From Devosia sp. Root413D1 (lineage in GTDB: Bacteria > Pseudomonadota > Alphaproteobacteria > Rhizobiales > Devosiaceae), in contig NZ_LMEA01000013.1 of the NCBI RefSeq assembly GCF_001425235.1, forward strand, positions 124,001-188,000: a DNA stretch of 64,000 nt, given 5' to 3'. Positions 53,825 to 62,372 of this stretch are shown here, one piece after another. The first letter of the stretch is position 1. Each line of letters starts with the position of its first letter. Below the pieces are notes generated by a model, which saw only the letters and a list, made by a program, of their open reading frames with translations, did not search any database and was not told where the DNA came from. A program made the position numbers and the translations under genes.

Positions 53825-56347
53825 CTAGAACTCGGCCCAATCCTTGTCGACCGCCGCGTTGCCGCGGCTGAGATACGACTTGGCCGCTACGCGCACCTTG
53901 TCCTGCAGCGCCCGGATGCCCTTGGCCGGCGGCTCCATCGCCCGCACCGGCGCGGCGTCGCCGATGCGGAACACCTCGACGATCCGGTCAAGCTCCGTCG
54001 CCTGCGCTTCGGTCTGCTCGATCGCCGCGTTGGTTTCCTCGACCAGCGCGGCGTTGTGCTGGGTCATCTCGTCCATGGTGCGGACAGCCGCATTCACTTC
54101 CTCGATTGCCGAGGCCTGTTCCTGGCTGGCCCGGGCGATCGAATCCATCAATTCGTTCGACGAGCGCGCCGCCACCAGCATCGCCTCGAGCTTGGCGGCC
54201 GCCTCGGCCACCAGCTTCGAGCCGCCCTTCACCTCGCTGCCCGACTGCTCGATCAATACCTTCACCTCGCTCGACGCGCTGGCCGCCGACTGCGCCAGCC
54301 GCCGTACTTCCACGGCCACCACGGCAAAGCCCTTACCGGCATCGCCGGCCCGCGCCGCTTCCACCGAAGCGTTGAGCGCCAGAAGGTTGGTCTGGAAGGC
54401 GATGTCGTCGATCATCCCGATAATGTTCGAAATCTTGCCCGACGAGTGGGTGATCCGCTCCATCGCCTCGGTCGCCCGGTGCATCACCTGGCCGCCGTCT
54501 TCGGCGGTCCGCGTCACCGTTGCCGCGACATTCGACGCGTCCTTGGCCCGCTCGGCATTGGCGAGCACCGTGCCCGACAGCTGCTCCATCGCTGCCGAGG
54601 TCTCCTCGATCGTCGCCGCCTGCTTGGTGGTGCGTTCCGAGAGATCATTGGCGCCCGACAGGATCTCGCCCGTCGCGGTCTTCAACGAGCGCGAGGTCTG
54701 CTTCAGCCCCATGACGATTTCGCCGAGCTTTTCGGCCACCGCATTGGTGTCGGTCTTGAGCCTGAGGAAGGCGCCCTGGTAGTCGCCGCGCACTCGGTGG
54801 GTGAGGTCGGTATGGGCCAGGGCCGCCAGCACCTCGGCCGTCTCGCTCATGCCACGATCGACGGTTGCCACCAGCTCGTTGACCCCATGCGCCAGCGCAT
54901 TGAGCTCCTGGTCGGGGAACTCCGCCTCGACGCGCTTGGTGAAATCGCCCGATATCGCCGCATCCACCACTTCGCCGAATGCCCGCTGCAGCGTCTGCAT
55001 CATCTCAGTCCGGTCGGCCCGGCGCTGGATCGAGGCAGCGCGCTCGCCTTCGGTCATCTCGGTGACCTTCAGCGCATTCTCCTTGAACACCTGCACCGCC
55101 TTGGCCATATCGCCGATTTCGTCGCTGCGGCCGGCGCCCTGCACTTCCGTATCGAGCTTGCCCTCGGCCAGCGCGCCCATCGTCTCGGTCAACCGGCTGA
55201 TCGGTTTCGAGATGCTGCGCGAGAACAGCAGGCCCACCACCGCTGCCACTGCCAGCAGGCCCGCGCCGACCAGCAGCATCATGTTGCGCATCTCGGCCAC
55301 CGGCGCGAAGGCTTCGTCTTCGCTCATCGTGGTGACCATCGCCCACTTGGCGCCGTTGAACTCCACCGGCAGCGCCGTGGCGATCATCCGCATGCCGCGA
55401 TAATCCGTGGTGACGCCATCCGCCCGATTGCCCGCCAGGGCCGCATCGACCACCGGATAGTCGTAGCTGGCGCTCAGCGTGTCATTGTCCGTGGAGAACA
55501 CCGAGTCCGACCGCATCAGCTTGTCAGCGCCGACGAGGATGCTCTCGCCGGTCTGCCCCAGATTGGCATTGTCCTGCAGCATCAGGTTGATCGGCCCGAT
55601 CGGCATTTCGATCGCCATCACCCCGATCAGCTTGTTGCGCGCGTCGAACACGGGTGTTGCGAGAAAGCTCGCCGGCATGCCGGCCACCGCATAAAGGCTC
55701 AGGTCCTCGAACGCCACCTTGCCCGGCTCGGTGAACGCCGCGGCACTGCGGAAGGCCCGGCCCAGCCCGCTATCGGCGAGCTCGCCGCCCTCGGCGAAGT
55801 TCCGCGCGAAATCGTCGTTCTTCATCACCGAGTAGACGAGGTTGCCCTTGGGATCGAACAGGAACAGGTCCGAATAGCCACGCGCCTCGAGCTGGCGGCG
55901 GAAGTTCGGGTGCACCTTGGAGTGGAGGAAATCGTAGTTCCACTTCTTGGCGCCCGGCGCCTGCTGCGGCGTATCAAGCGCCTGCCGTGCACCGGCCGCG
56001 TTGGGGTTGTTGTCGATGTAATTGCCACGCAACGTGGCGATGGGGTCAGCGGCGGGCTTGGAGGTGGCGAACTGGCCCCAGCCGATGGCGAAATCGCGCA
56101 GCGTCGTCTGCACGCTTTCCGCCGCCGCCTGGTTCACCAGGTCTGCCTCGATGGTTTCGAGATAGGTCTCGAACGACTTCACCCGGTCGCCGGCCGCCAT
56201 CTGCATCTGCCGGATGCTCATCTGGTCGACGGTGCTCGAGCCGATCAGGTAGCTGGCGATACCGACGCCGGCGCTGACCAGCAGCGCCGAACCGACCAGT
56301 GCGAGCGGCAGCTTCTGCGCGATCTTGAATTTTGGGAACCAACCCAT
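53825..56347 (-). CDS. Methyl-accepting chemotaxis protein MCP4
   Basis: An 840-residue receptor closely similar to MCP3 throughout: [20 protein letters not shown], a double-Cache-like domain, TM2 near 355-375, [24 protein letters not shown] and DKDWAEF at the C-terminus. It differs mainly in the membrane-distal ligand part, for example the insert TPQQAPGAKKW. ATG 56347. Same-direction cheY lies upstream, beyond its own promoter and a terminator. Confidence 0.94.
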   Translation of the reverse strand: MGWFPKFKIAQKLPLALVGSALLVSAGVGIASYLIGSSTVDQMSIRQMQMAAGDRVKSFETYLETIEADLVNQAAAESVQTTLRDFAIGWGQFATSKPAADPIATLRGNYIDNNPNAAGARQALDTPQQAPGAKKWNYDFLHSKVHPNFRRQLEARGYSDLFLFDPKGNLVYSVMKNDDFARNFAEGGELADSGLGRAFRSAAAFTEPGKVAFEDLSLYAVAGMPASFLATPVFDARNKLIGVMAIEMPIGPINLMLQDNANLGQTGESILVGADKLMRSDSVFSTDNDTLSASYDYPVVDAALAGNRADGVTTDYRGMRMIATALPVEFNGAKWAMVTTMSEDEAFAPVAEMRNMMLLVGAGLLAVAAVVGLLFSRSISKPISRLTETMGALAEGKLDTEVQGAGRSDEIGDMAKAVQVFKENALKVTEMTEGERAASIQRRADRTEMMQTLQRAFGEVVDAAISGDFTKRVEAEFPDQELNALAHGVNELVATVDRGMSETAEVLAALAHTDLTHRVRGDYQGAFLRLKTDTNAVAEKLGEIVMGLKQTSRSLKTATGEILSGANDLSERTTKQAATIEETSAAMEQLSGTVLANAERAKDASNVAATVTRTAEDGGQVMHRATEAMERITHSSGKISNIIGMIDDIAFQTNLLALNASVEAARAGDAGKGFAVVAVEVRRLAQSAASASSEVKVLIEQSGSEVKGGSKLVAEAAAKLEAMLVAARSSNELMDSIARASQEQASAIEEVNAAVRTMDEMTQHNAALVEETNAAIEQTEAQATELDRIVEVFRIGDAAPVRAMEPPAKGIRALQDKVRVAAKSYLSRGNAAVDKDWAEF

Positions 56348-56428
56348 CCCGTCTCTCCCCCTCCGATGGCATTGGGGAGAGGACGCCGAAGGTGCGCAGC
56401 AATCGCAGCGCCCGCATCACGTCGGCCC

Positions 56429-56503
56429 TCCCCCAAGGCCGTGCACGACTGCGGCAAAGACTGGCAGCGCCGGATTAATTTCGTGTTACGGAACGATGCG
56501 TAG
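56429..56503 (-). promoter_or_regulatory. Conserved MCP4 upstream element
   Basis: CCCCCAAGGCCGTGCAC (56429-56445) and TTAATTTC..TTACGGAACGA..CGTAG (56475-56503) are shared with the MCP3 upstream region at nearly the same spacing. Likely promoter and leader elements inherited with the gene duplication. Confidence 0.6.
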
Positions 56504-56586
56504 CAAACCCAGCATTTCCAGGCATGTAGTCGATTACATCCACCATCCGGAAAGGCCAGCAAAGGCAAGTGCTTGCCGGAAAAGCA

Positions 56587-56608
56587 AAGGCCGCCCGGAG
56601 GCGGCCTT
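56587..56608 (-). terminator. Intrinsic terminator after cheY
   Basis: Nine-bp stem AAGGCCGCC/GGCGGCCTT with a 4-base loop; on the minus strand it is followed by TGCTTTTCC. It separates cheY from MCP4. Confidence 0.78.
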
Positions 56609-56632
56609 GCTAGCTTCAGCAGGAGGCTGTGC

Positions 56633-57022
56633 TTACGACAGCACGCCGATCACCGCCTCGATACGCTTCTTCATGGTCGAAGCATCGAACGGCTTGATGA
56701 TGTAGTTGTTGACGCCCGACGAAATCGCTTCCTTCACCTGCTCCTTGTCGGAACGGCCGGTGGCCATGATGAAGGGCATGCCCTGCGTCTTGGGGTGCTT
56801 GCGGATGACGCGCAGCAGCGTCAGCCCGTCGATATCGTCCATGTTCCAGTCGGAGATGATCAGGTCGACGCTGCTCTTTTCGAGCTTGCCGAGCGCATCG
56901 CGTCCCGACTTCGCTTCGACGATGTTGGTGAACCCCAGCTGGGTGAGGATGTATTTACAGATGCCCCGCATGGACTGCTGGTCATCGACGATCATCACAC
57001 TGACTGCACTTGCCTTCGGCAT
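56633..57022 (-). CDS. cheY: Chemotaxis response regulator CheY
   Basis: A 129-residue single receiver domain. Acidic pair D13-D14, phospho-acceptor D58 (IISDWNMDDIDG), T88 (MATGR) and K110 (IKPFD) are present. The N-W-N pattern after D58 and SDKEQVKEAISSGVNNYI are CheY-like. Phosphorylated by CheA, whose gene is not in this window, it would set motor rotation. ATG 57022. Its own terminator follows. One of possibly several CheY proteins in the cell. Confidence 0.9.
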   Translation of the reverse strand: MPKASAVSVMIVDDQQSMRGICKYILTQLGFTNIVEAKSGRDALGKLEKSSVDLIISDWNMDDIDGLTLLRVIRKHPKTQGMPFIMATGRSDKEQVKEAISSGVNNYIIKPFDASTMKKRIEAVIGVLS

Positions 57023-57120
57023 CGTTACGCTGCGCCTTCTAGCTGCCCGAAATACGCCCGGGTTGCGTATCGTAAAACCCTAGGCACATTCCGTTACCAA
57101 ACCTTCAATCCGAACCCGCG

Positions 57121-58167
57121 TTATGCTGCGGATTTGAGCCGAGTGAGCGCTGCCGCGAGCCGCGCCGCGATGCCTTCGACCGGCGCCTGCTCGATCACCG
57201 CCCCCTCTTCGAAGGCCACCCGCGGCATGCCATAGACCAGCGCCGAAGCCTGGCTCTGCCCCACGGTGTAGGCTCCTGCCTCGCGCATCAGCTTGAGCCC
57301 CCGCGCCCCGTCGCGGCCCATGCCGGTGAGGATGGCGCCCACCGCCATCGGTCCGACAGTCTTGGCCACCGACTCGAACAGCACGTCGACGCTCGGCCGG
57401 TGCCCGGACATCAGTTCGTCCTGCGTCACTCGGCACTTGAGCTGGCCCGAGCTGCGCTCGACCCGCAAATGAAAATCGCCGCGCGCCACATAGGCGTGGC
57501 CGGCCAGCAGCGGCATCCGGTCTTCGGCTTCCACCACCTTCAGCTCGGTCAGCTCGTCGAGCCGCCCGGCGAAGCGGCTGGTGAACCCGGCCGGCATATG
57601 CTGCGCGATGACGATCGGCGGGCAATCGGGCGGCATCTGACTCAGCACCACGCGGATCGCCTCGACCCCGCCGGTCGATGCCCCGATGGCGATCAGCGCA
57701 CCGGTCGGCGCCGCCGCGGTGCGCACCGGCACCTTGGCTGTCGGCGCCTTCAAGGCACGGCCCTTCACGTCGGAATGGGCGGCCGCCCGCACCTTCTGGC
57801 GCAGGTTCTCGCCGAACGCATCGAGCCCGCCCGACAGCGACGCGTTGGGCTTGGCGACGAAATCCACTGCCCCCAGTTCCAGCGCCAGCAGCGTCTCGCT
57901 CGCCCCCTTGGTGGTCAGCGTCGAGACCATCACCACCGGCAGCGGATGGAGCCGCATCAGTTTATCGAGAAACTGCAGCCCGTTCATGTTGGGCATCTCG
58001 ATATCGAGCGTCACCACATCCGGGTTGAGATCCTTGACCTTGGAACGCGCGTCGATCGGATCCTCGGCCGTGCCGACGACGACGATATCGCCATCCTTGC
58101 CCAGCGTACGGCTCAGCACCTCGCGAATGAGTGCGGAATCATCGACGACCAGCACCTTGATGCTCAT
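57121..58167 (-). CDS. cheB: Chemotaxis methylesterase CheB
   Basis: A 348-residue two-domain enzyme. Receiver domain with D-D at 10-11 and VTLDIEMPNMNG, then methylesterase with the triad Ser in IGASTGG, His in IAQHM and Asp in LTGMGRDGA. It removes methyl groups from receptor glutamates. Starts inside the cheR stop (ATGA). The linker (about 140-155) is Ala/Lys-rich. Confidence 0.96.
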   Translation of the reverse strand: MSIKVLVVDDSALIREVLSRTLGKDGDIVVVGTAEDPIDARSKVKDLNPDVVTLDIEMPNMNGLQFLDKLMRLHPLPVVMVSTLTTKGASETLLALELGAVDFVAKPNASLSGGLDAFGENLRQKVRAAAHSDVKGRALKAPTAKVPVRTAAAPTGALIAIGASTGGVEAIRVVLSQMPPDCPPIVIAQHMPAGFTSRFAGRLDELTELKVVEAEDRMPLLAGHAYVARGDFHLRVERSSGQLKCRVTQDELMSGHRPSVDVLFESVAKTVGPMAVGAILTGMGRDGARGLKLMREAGAYTVGQSQASALVYGMPRVAFEEGAVIEQAPVEGIAARLAAALTRLKSAA

Positions 58168-59027
58168 GCTGCGTCCCTCGCCTTCTGCTGTGCGCGTGCC
58201 TGATAGATGGTCTTGCCGACCAGCCGGAAATTGGCGCCGCCAGCGCCCAGGTTTTCGGAGTGTCCGATATAGAGAAAGCCGTCCGGCACCAGGATCGCTC
58301 CCAGCCGCGCGAACAGTTCGCCCTGCGTCTTCTTGTCGAAATAGATGGCGACGTTCCGGCAGAATACCGCGTCGAACGGCCCCTTCATCGGCCAGGGGTT
58401 GTGCATCAGGTTGAGCGGCTTGAAGGCGATCAGCTCGCGCACCGCCATCGGGATCTGCACCTGGCCGGCGCCGGCGCGCTCGAACAGCGAGGCGCGCTCG
58501 CGCGACAACCCGTTGAGCTCGGCCTCCGGGTAAACCCCGCCCGCGGCCTTGGCGACGACATTGGTGTCGATATCGGTGGCAAGGATGCGGAAATCCCAGC
58601 GCTTCAGCTCGGGGAAGGCCGCAAGCAGGCTCAGCGCGATGGTATAGGGCTCCTGCCCGGTCGAGCAGCCGGCCGACCAGATCCGCAGTTTCGGCCGCCC
58701 GTTGGCGCCCATCCGCGGCCGCTGCGCCATCACCTGCCGCACATAGGTCTCGAGATGCTCGAAGTGATGGTCCTCGCGCCAGAACCGCGTCAGGTTGGTG
58801 GTCAGCGCGTTGATGAATTCCTGCGCGTCGGCGGGCGTGCCCTGCCGCTCGAGATAATCGAGATAGGCATCGAACGAGTTGAGCCTGAGCGCACGAACGA
58901 GCTTGCCCAGCCGCGACACCACCAGGGTGCGCTTGGCCTCCGACAGCGAGATTCCGGCTTCCTGATAGACGCGTGCCTTGACCCGATTGAACTCGCGGTC
59001 ACTGAGGGCAAATTCGCCCTGATCCAT
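58164..59027 (-). CDS. cheR: Chemotaxis methyltransferase CheR
   Basis: A 287-residue SAM-dependent enzyme that methylates receptor glutamates. N-terminal helical part with YQEAGISLSEAKRTLVVSRL, then SAM site IWSAGCSTGQEPYTIAL and the family blocks RILATDID and VFCRNVAIYFDKKTQ. Start ATG 59027; a family C palindrome lies immediately upstream. Overlaps cheB by four bases. It could bind receptors through the DWAEF tails found on three of them. Confidence 0.95.
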   Translation of the reverse strand: MDQGEFALSDREFNRVKARVYQEAGISLSEAKRTLVVSRLGKLVRALRLNSFDAYLDYLERQGTPADAQEFINALTTNLTRFWREDHHFEHLETYVRQVMAQRPRMGANGRPKLRIWSAGCSTGQEPYTIALSLLAAFPELKRWDFRILATDIDTNVVAKAAGGVYPEAELNGLSRERASLFERAGAGQVQIPMAVRELIAFKPLNLMHNPWPMKGPFDAVFCRNVAIYFDKKTQGELFARLGAILVPDGFLYIGHSENLGAGGANFRLVGKTIYQARAQQKARDAA

Positions 59028-59050
59028 ACTGCCCCCTATCGGCCCATTCC

Positions 59051-59100
59051 GGAGCGGGATCAGGAAAAGTTGCAGACTTTTCCGGTTCGATCCCGCGACC
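59051..59100. repeat. Short imperfect palindrome, family C, copy 3
   Basis: GGAGCGGGATCAGGAAAAGT is mirrored by CTTTTCCGGTTCGATCCCGC, with the shared core AGTTGCAGACTTTTCC. It lies 24 bases upstream of the cheR start and ends about 43 bases before the MCP5 stop. Confidence 0.65.
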
Positions 59101-59142
59101 ACCTAACAACCTGGAACGGGACACACTTAGGGGTGGCCCGTT

Positions 59143-60657
59143 CTAGGCCGAGCGTCTGCGCGCCGGGAGTTGCAGGGCTTTCGCCGCTTCCGAGCCGACC
59201 GCAGCAACGCTGCCGTCCAGCCGGGCGATGGCGCCGCTGCCCTCATCCAGTGCACCGGCGATCATGTCCGTCTCATTGCTTAGATTCTCTAAATGTCCGC
59301 CGAGCCCGGAGAGAATCTTTTTGAGCGATGCCGCTTCCTCGACCGAGGCGCTGGCCTCGCGCCGCGAGGTGCCGACCAGCGATTTGATCTCGCGCGCCGC
59401 CTTCTGCGTCGCCTGCGCCAGGGTGCGTACCTCGGCCGCCACCACCGCGAAGCCGGCGCCCTTCTCGCCGGCCCGCGCCGCTTCCACCGCCGCGTTGAGC
59501 GCCAACAGGTTAGTGCGGAAGCTCACGTCCTCGATGCTCGACACCATCCGGTCGATCTCGGCCGTGGTGTGCTCCACCCCGCCGACAGAGGCGCTGGTGC
59601 GCTGCACGGCGAGCGCCGCATCGGCCGCCAGCGCCACCGCCTGCCGCTCCAGCACCCGCACCGCCTGCGCCTTGGCACGCCCCTTCTCGATGGCGCGCGA
59701 CGCCACGGTGAGCCCCGCCCGGCTCTGGTCGGCGAGCTCGGCGAGACTGGTAACGCTGGCCCGGTAGCGGTCGATGGCCCTGAGGATCGCTTCCATCTTG
59801 GCCTCGAGATGAGCCCGCGCCATCAGCGCTTCCTCGCGCTCGACAAGGATGGCGTTGAGGTCCTGCTCGAACTGCCTGAGCTCCGGCGCCATTGCTCCGG
59901 CGCCCATCAGTAAGAGCGCATCGATCTCCTCGCCGCGCAGCAGCTGGCCGATGGCTTTGACCGATTTGTCGAACTGCTCGAGCGCCCCGCCCAGCGCCTT
60001 CAGCGCCGGCGAATGCTGCATGCCCCAGTCGTCGAAACGGAACCCGGTGCGGCCGTTGGAGAGCGCGGTGACGAAGGCATCGAAATCGTCGTCGGCGATA
60101 TGGTAGCCGGCCGGGGTAAACTCGAGGATCGAGCGCCCGCCGCCCAGTTCGCGCCGCTCGGCCACGAAGCGCCGGTCGCCGACGGTGACGATGCTCTCCT
60201 CCGCCATGTCCTCGAGCAGCACCCGGCCGCCCAGCACATCGGAGATCAGCCCACCTTCCTCGGCTTTCGGCTCAACCAGCACCAGGCCGGTGCTGACCCC
60301 CAGGATCTCGCCATCGGCATCGACCAGTGCCGCCGGCTGCCGCATGCTGCCGAACGCCGCCTTGAAGTTGTAGGCTCGATCCAGCCGCGTGCAGAGGCTC
60401 TGCACCACCGCCTCGAGGTTGGTCGCCTCTCCGGCCCGCACCCCGACTGCCTGGCCGATAGCAGTGAGCCGCTCCGAGAACGCCCGATCGGCGCGCAGCC
60501 CGACGATCACCGCGCCCGTCGCCGCCGCCGCGGCCGCAACACCCGCCAGCACCGCGCTCACCAGCCCGACGCCGAACAGCAGCACGCCGCCGGCCGCGAT
60601 CAGCAGAGCGGCAAGCCAGCATAGATTAGCGATGAGCGCCATGCGCAAGCGCTGCAC
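59143..60657 (-). CDS. MCP5, methyl-accepting protein with PAS-like region
   Basis: A 504-residue receptor with two close N-terminal helices (about 8-28 and 33-53) and almost no periplasm, so it probably senses inside the cell. A PAS-like segment (about 105-200: [18 protein letters not shown]) is followed by a helical region and the signalling tip [20 protein letters not shown]. No DWAEF tail. Start GTG 60657, or ATG 60642. It leads the cheR-cheB genes and is separated from cheD by a large palindrome. Confidence 0.87.
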   Translation of the reverse strand: MQRLRMALIANLCWLAALLIAAGGVLLFGVGLVSAVLAGVAAAAAATGAVIVGLRADRAFSERLTAIGQAVGVRAGEATNLEAVVQSLCTRLDRAYNFKAAFGSMRQPAALVDADGEILGVSTGLVLVEPKAEEGGLISDVLGGRVLLEDMAEESIVTVGDRRFVAERRELGGGRSILEFTPAGYHIADDDFDAFVTALSNGRTGFRFDDWGMQHSPALKALGGALEQFDKSVKAIGQLLRGEEIDALLLMGAGAMAPELRQFEQDLNAILVEREEALMARAHLEAKMEAILRAIDRYRASVTSLAELADQSRAGLTVASRAIEKGRAKAQAVRVLERQAVALAADAALAVQRTSASVGGVEHTTAEIDRMVSSIEDVSFRTNLLALNAAVEAARAGEKGAGFAVVAAEVRTLAQATQKAAREIKSLVGTSRREASASVEEAASLKKILSGLGGHLENLSNETDMIAGALDEGSGAIARLDGSVAAVGSEAAKALQLPARRRSA

Positions 60658-61069
60658 GAATCACCGAGCCCCGGCGGGCCTCCCCAGGCCCTCGCCGCGA
60701 CCCTAAAACCGGAATGGTTAATCAAACCTATACTTGGGCTGCAGAGCGTAACGACTTGGTAAGGAGCCCCTGGATGTCGCCCTCACCACCGGGCGATCGC
60801 CTCCCTCCCCCTTTGGGGCAGGGCTATCGCATATGGCGGCGATGGGCACCTCTAGCCTTCTCCCCTTGTGGGAGAAGGTGCCCGAAGGGCGGATGAAGGG
60901 TCCGCGCAACGAAGTGTAGCGCGGCCGGAGCGAAGCGACGGACGATGAGTACGCGGAGAGAACCCCTCATCCGGCCTTCGGCCACCTTCTCCCACAAGGG
61001 GAGAAGGCCATCCAACTACTGTCAGTGCTCCATATGCGATAGCCCTGCCCTCAAGGGGGAGGGGAGCTT
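60658..61069. other. Intergenic region between cheD and MCP5
   Basis: A 412-base gap. Apart from about 140 bases of MCP5 leader it is filled by a nested palindrome (60801-61065). No gene seen. Confidence 0.75.
60801..61065. repeat. Large nested palindrome, family B, copy 6
   Basis: Outer arms CTCCCTCCCCC/GGGGGAGGGGAG enclose a perfect 19-bp inverted pair GCAGGGCTATCGCATATGG (60818-60836) and its complement (61030-61048). Within it, CTTCTCCCCTTGTGGGAGAAG (60858 on) and its mirror (60986-61009) form two more hairpins. The whole may fold as one cruciform-like structure. Confidence 0.82.
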
Positions 61070-61696
61070 TCAGAACAGCTCGATGTCGTCGACCACCGGC
61101 TTGGTGATGACGCTGCGGCGGCTCGCCGCCACTGCCAGCTCTTCCCTGGCGATCGAAGCGTTGGCGGTGTTGTCGAGCCGCTTGATGAAGGCGCGACCGG
61201 AATAGGGCTTGAACATCACCCGGCGCGCATAGGTGCCGCCGAGGTCTTCCTTGGCCATCTCGTAGCCTTCGTTGGCGAGGAACTCGCGCACGAACTCGAT
61301 GTTCTTGAGCCCGATATCGTCGAGCGCGCCGTTGATCTTGCCGCCACCGAACACCTTGATCTCAAGGTTGGCCTTGCGGCCGGTGCCGCGCGTCAGCACC
61401 TTGTTGATCAGCTGCTCCATGGCGAAGGCGCCATAACGTGCCGAAGCGCCATAGCGATCCGCCGCCGAGGCCGACTGCTCGGCGAGCAGGAAATGGTTCA
61501 TCCCGCCGACATTGGCGACCCGGTCGCGCACGCAGGCCGACACGCAACTGCCGAGCACTGTCGAGAAGGTCAGGTCCACCTCGTTCGACACCAGGCAATC
61601 CCCCTGATGTACGGTCGTCACCACACCACGATCGAACTCGGGAGGCAGTGAACTCGACATGACCATAGTGACGTGAGATCCAGGATAGAGCGGCAT
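61070..61696 (-). CDS. cheD: Chemoreceptor glutamine deamidase CheD
   Basis: A 208-residue deamidase that converts receptor Gln to Glu. LGSCVSACVRD supplies the catalytic Cys, GGMNHFLL the His, and VFGGGKINGALDDIGLKN is the CheD core. ATG 61696 is the longest start; 61666 and 61660 are alternatives that would lose PLYPGSHVTM. It leads the leftward chemotaxis genes and is divergent from a small gene with a CheZ-like motif. Confidence 0.95.
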   Translation of the reverse strand: MPLYPGSHVTMVMSSSLPPEFDRGVVTTVHQGDCLVSNEVDLTFSTVLGSCVSACVRDRVANVGGMNHFLLAEQSASAADRYGASARYGAFAMEQLINKVLTRGTGRKANLEIKVFGGGKINGALDDIGLKNIEFVREFLANEGYEMAKEDLGGTYARRVMFKPYSGRAFIKRLDNTANASIAREELAVAASRRSVITKPVVDDIELF

Positions 61697-61829
61697 GTCA
61701 TCGTTACCGTCAATTCGTTAGTGAAGCGCTAACCAAAAGCCTCGCGTCCACCCTGATGCCCTCGCATTCGCAAGGAGCCATTCAGAAATCCGCGCTAGGG
61801 TCCGCTGGCACTACGGGGGTTTTCTCTAC

Positions 61830-62183
61830 ATGTCTCTGCAAAGGCTCGCCCGCGAGCTCGATGAAACCGCGCGTCAGACCGCCGGCATGGTGGAAGGCGT
61901 CACACAGGCCCTCGAACTACTCGCCGACAAGTCGATCTCGGCCGACGAAGCGCGCCGCGAGGCCGCCCGGATCATCATCAACGCCCTGCAGGGCCAGGAC
62001 CGTATCGAGCAGCGCTGCCAGAACATGGCGCTCGCCGTCCGCCAGTTCGCCCTCCTGCCCCCCGATGCCCCGCAATCGGTCTATGACGAGATCTGGTCGA
62101 GCCTGGTGCTCGACGAGCTGCGCGTTCCCGCCCTCTCCGGCAGCGCCAGCTTTGGCGTGCACGGCGAAGCCGAGCTGTTCTGA
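61830..62183 (+). CDS. CheT/CheZ-like small protein (putative CheY-P phosphatase)
   Basis: A 117-residue, mostly helical soluble protein divergent from cheD. The stretch INALQGQDRIEQRCQNM has Q-D-x-x-x-Q, matching the D-x-x-x-Q phosphatase motif of CheZ (QDLTGQ) in spacing and in its place within a long helix. Rhizobial chemotaxis operons carry a similar small gene, cheT, near cheD. That it dephosphorylates CheY is an inference from the motif and position. ATG 61830. Confidence 0.62.
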   Translation: MSLQRLARELDETARQTAGMVEGVTQALELLADKSISADEARREAARIIINALQGQDRIEQRCQNMALAVRQFALLPPDAPQSVYDEIWSSLVLDELRVPALSGSASFGVHGEAELF

Positions 62184-62230
62184 AGCGCTTTCACGCTTGA
62201 GTTGGGCTCGCCCTGACCCCATCCACCGGC

Positions 62231-62334
62231 TGTCATCCCAGCGAAGCTGGGACCCCACGGCGAGGGCTCTGCCCTCGTCCGGCTCACAGCCCGTGCCAGC
62301 GGATAGTTGGATCCCAGCTTTCGCTGGGATGACA
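62231..62334. repeat. Palindromic intergenic repeat, family A, copy 3
   Basis: TGTCATCCCAGCGAAGCTGG (62231 on, one A shorter than the other copies) and its mirror ending at 62334 enclose a 59-base centre with an extra GAGGGCTCTGCCCTC hairpin. It lies between the convergent CheT-like and kynU genes. Confidence 0.85.
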
Positions 62335-62372
62335 CCGGGGGGTACTTGCTTCACCCCGAGCAATCGAAAGTC

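Noticed and set aside
61697-61829. CtrA-type site (TTAA-N7-TTAA) between cheD and the CheT-like gene
   Set aside because: GTTAG and CTAAC half-sites exist as a small palindrome but the spacing and bases do not match the CtrA consensus.
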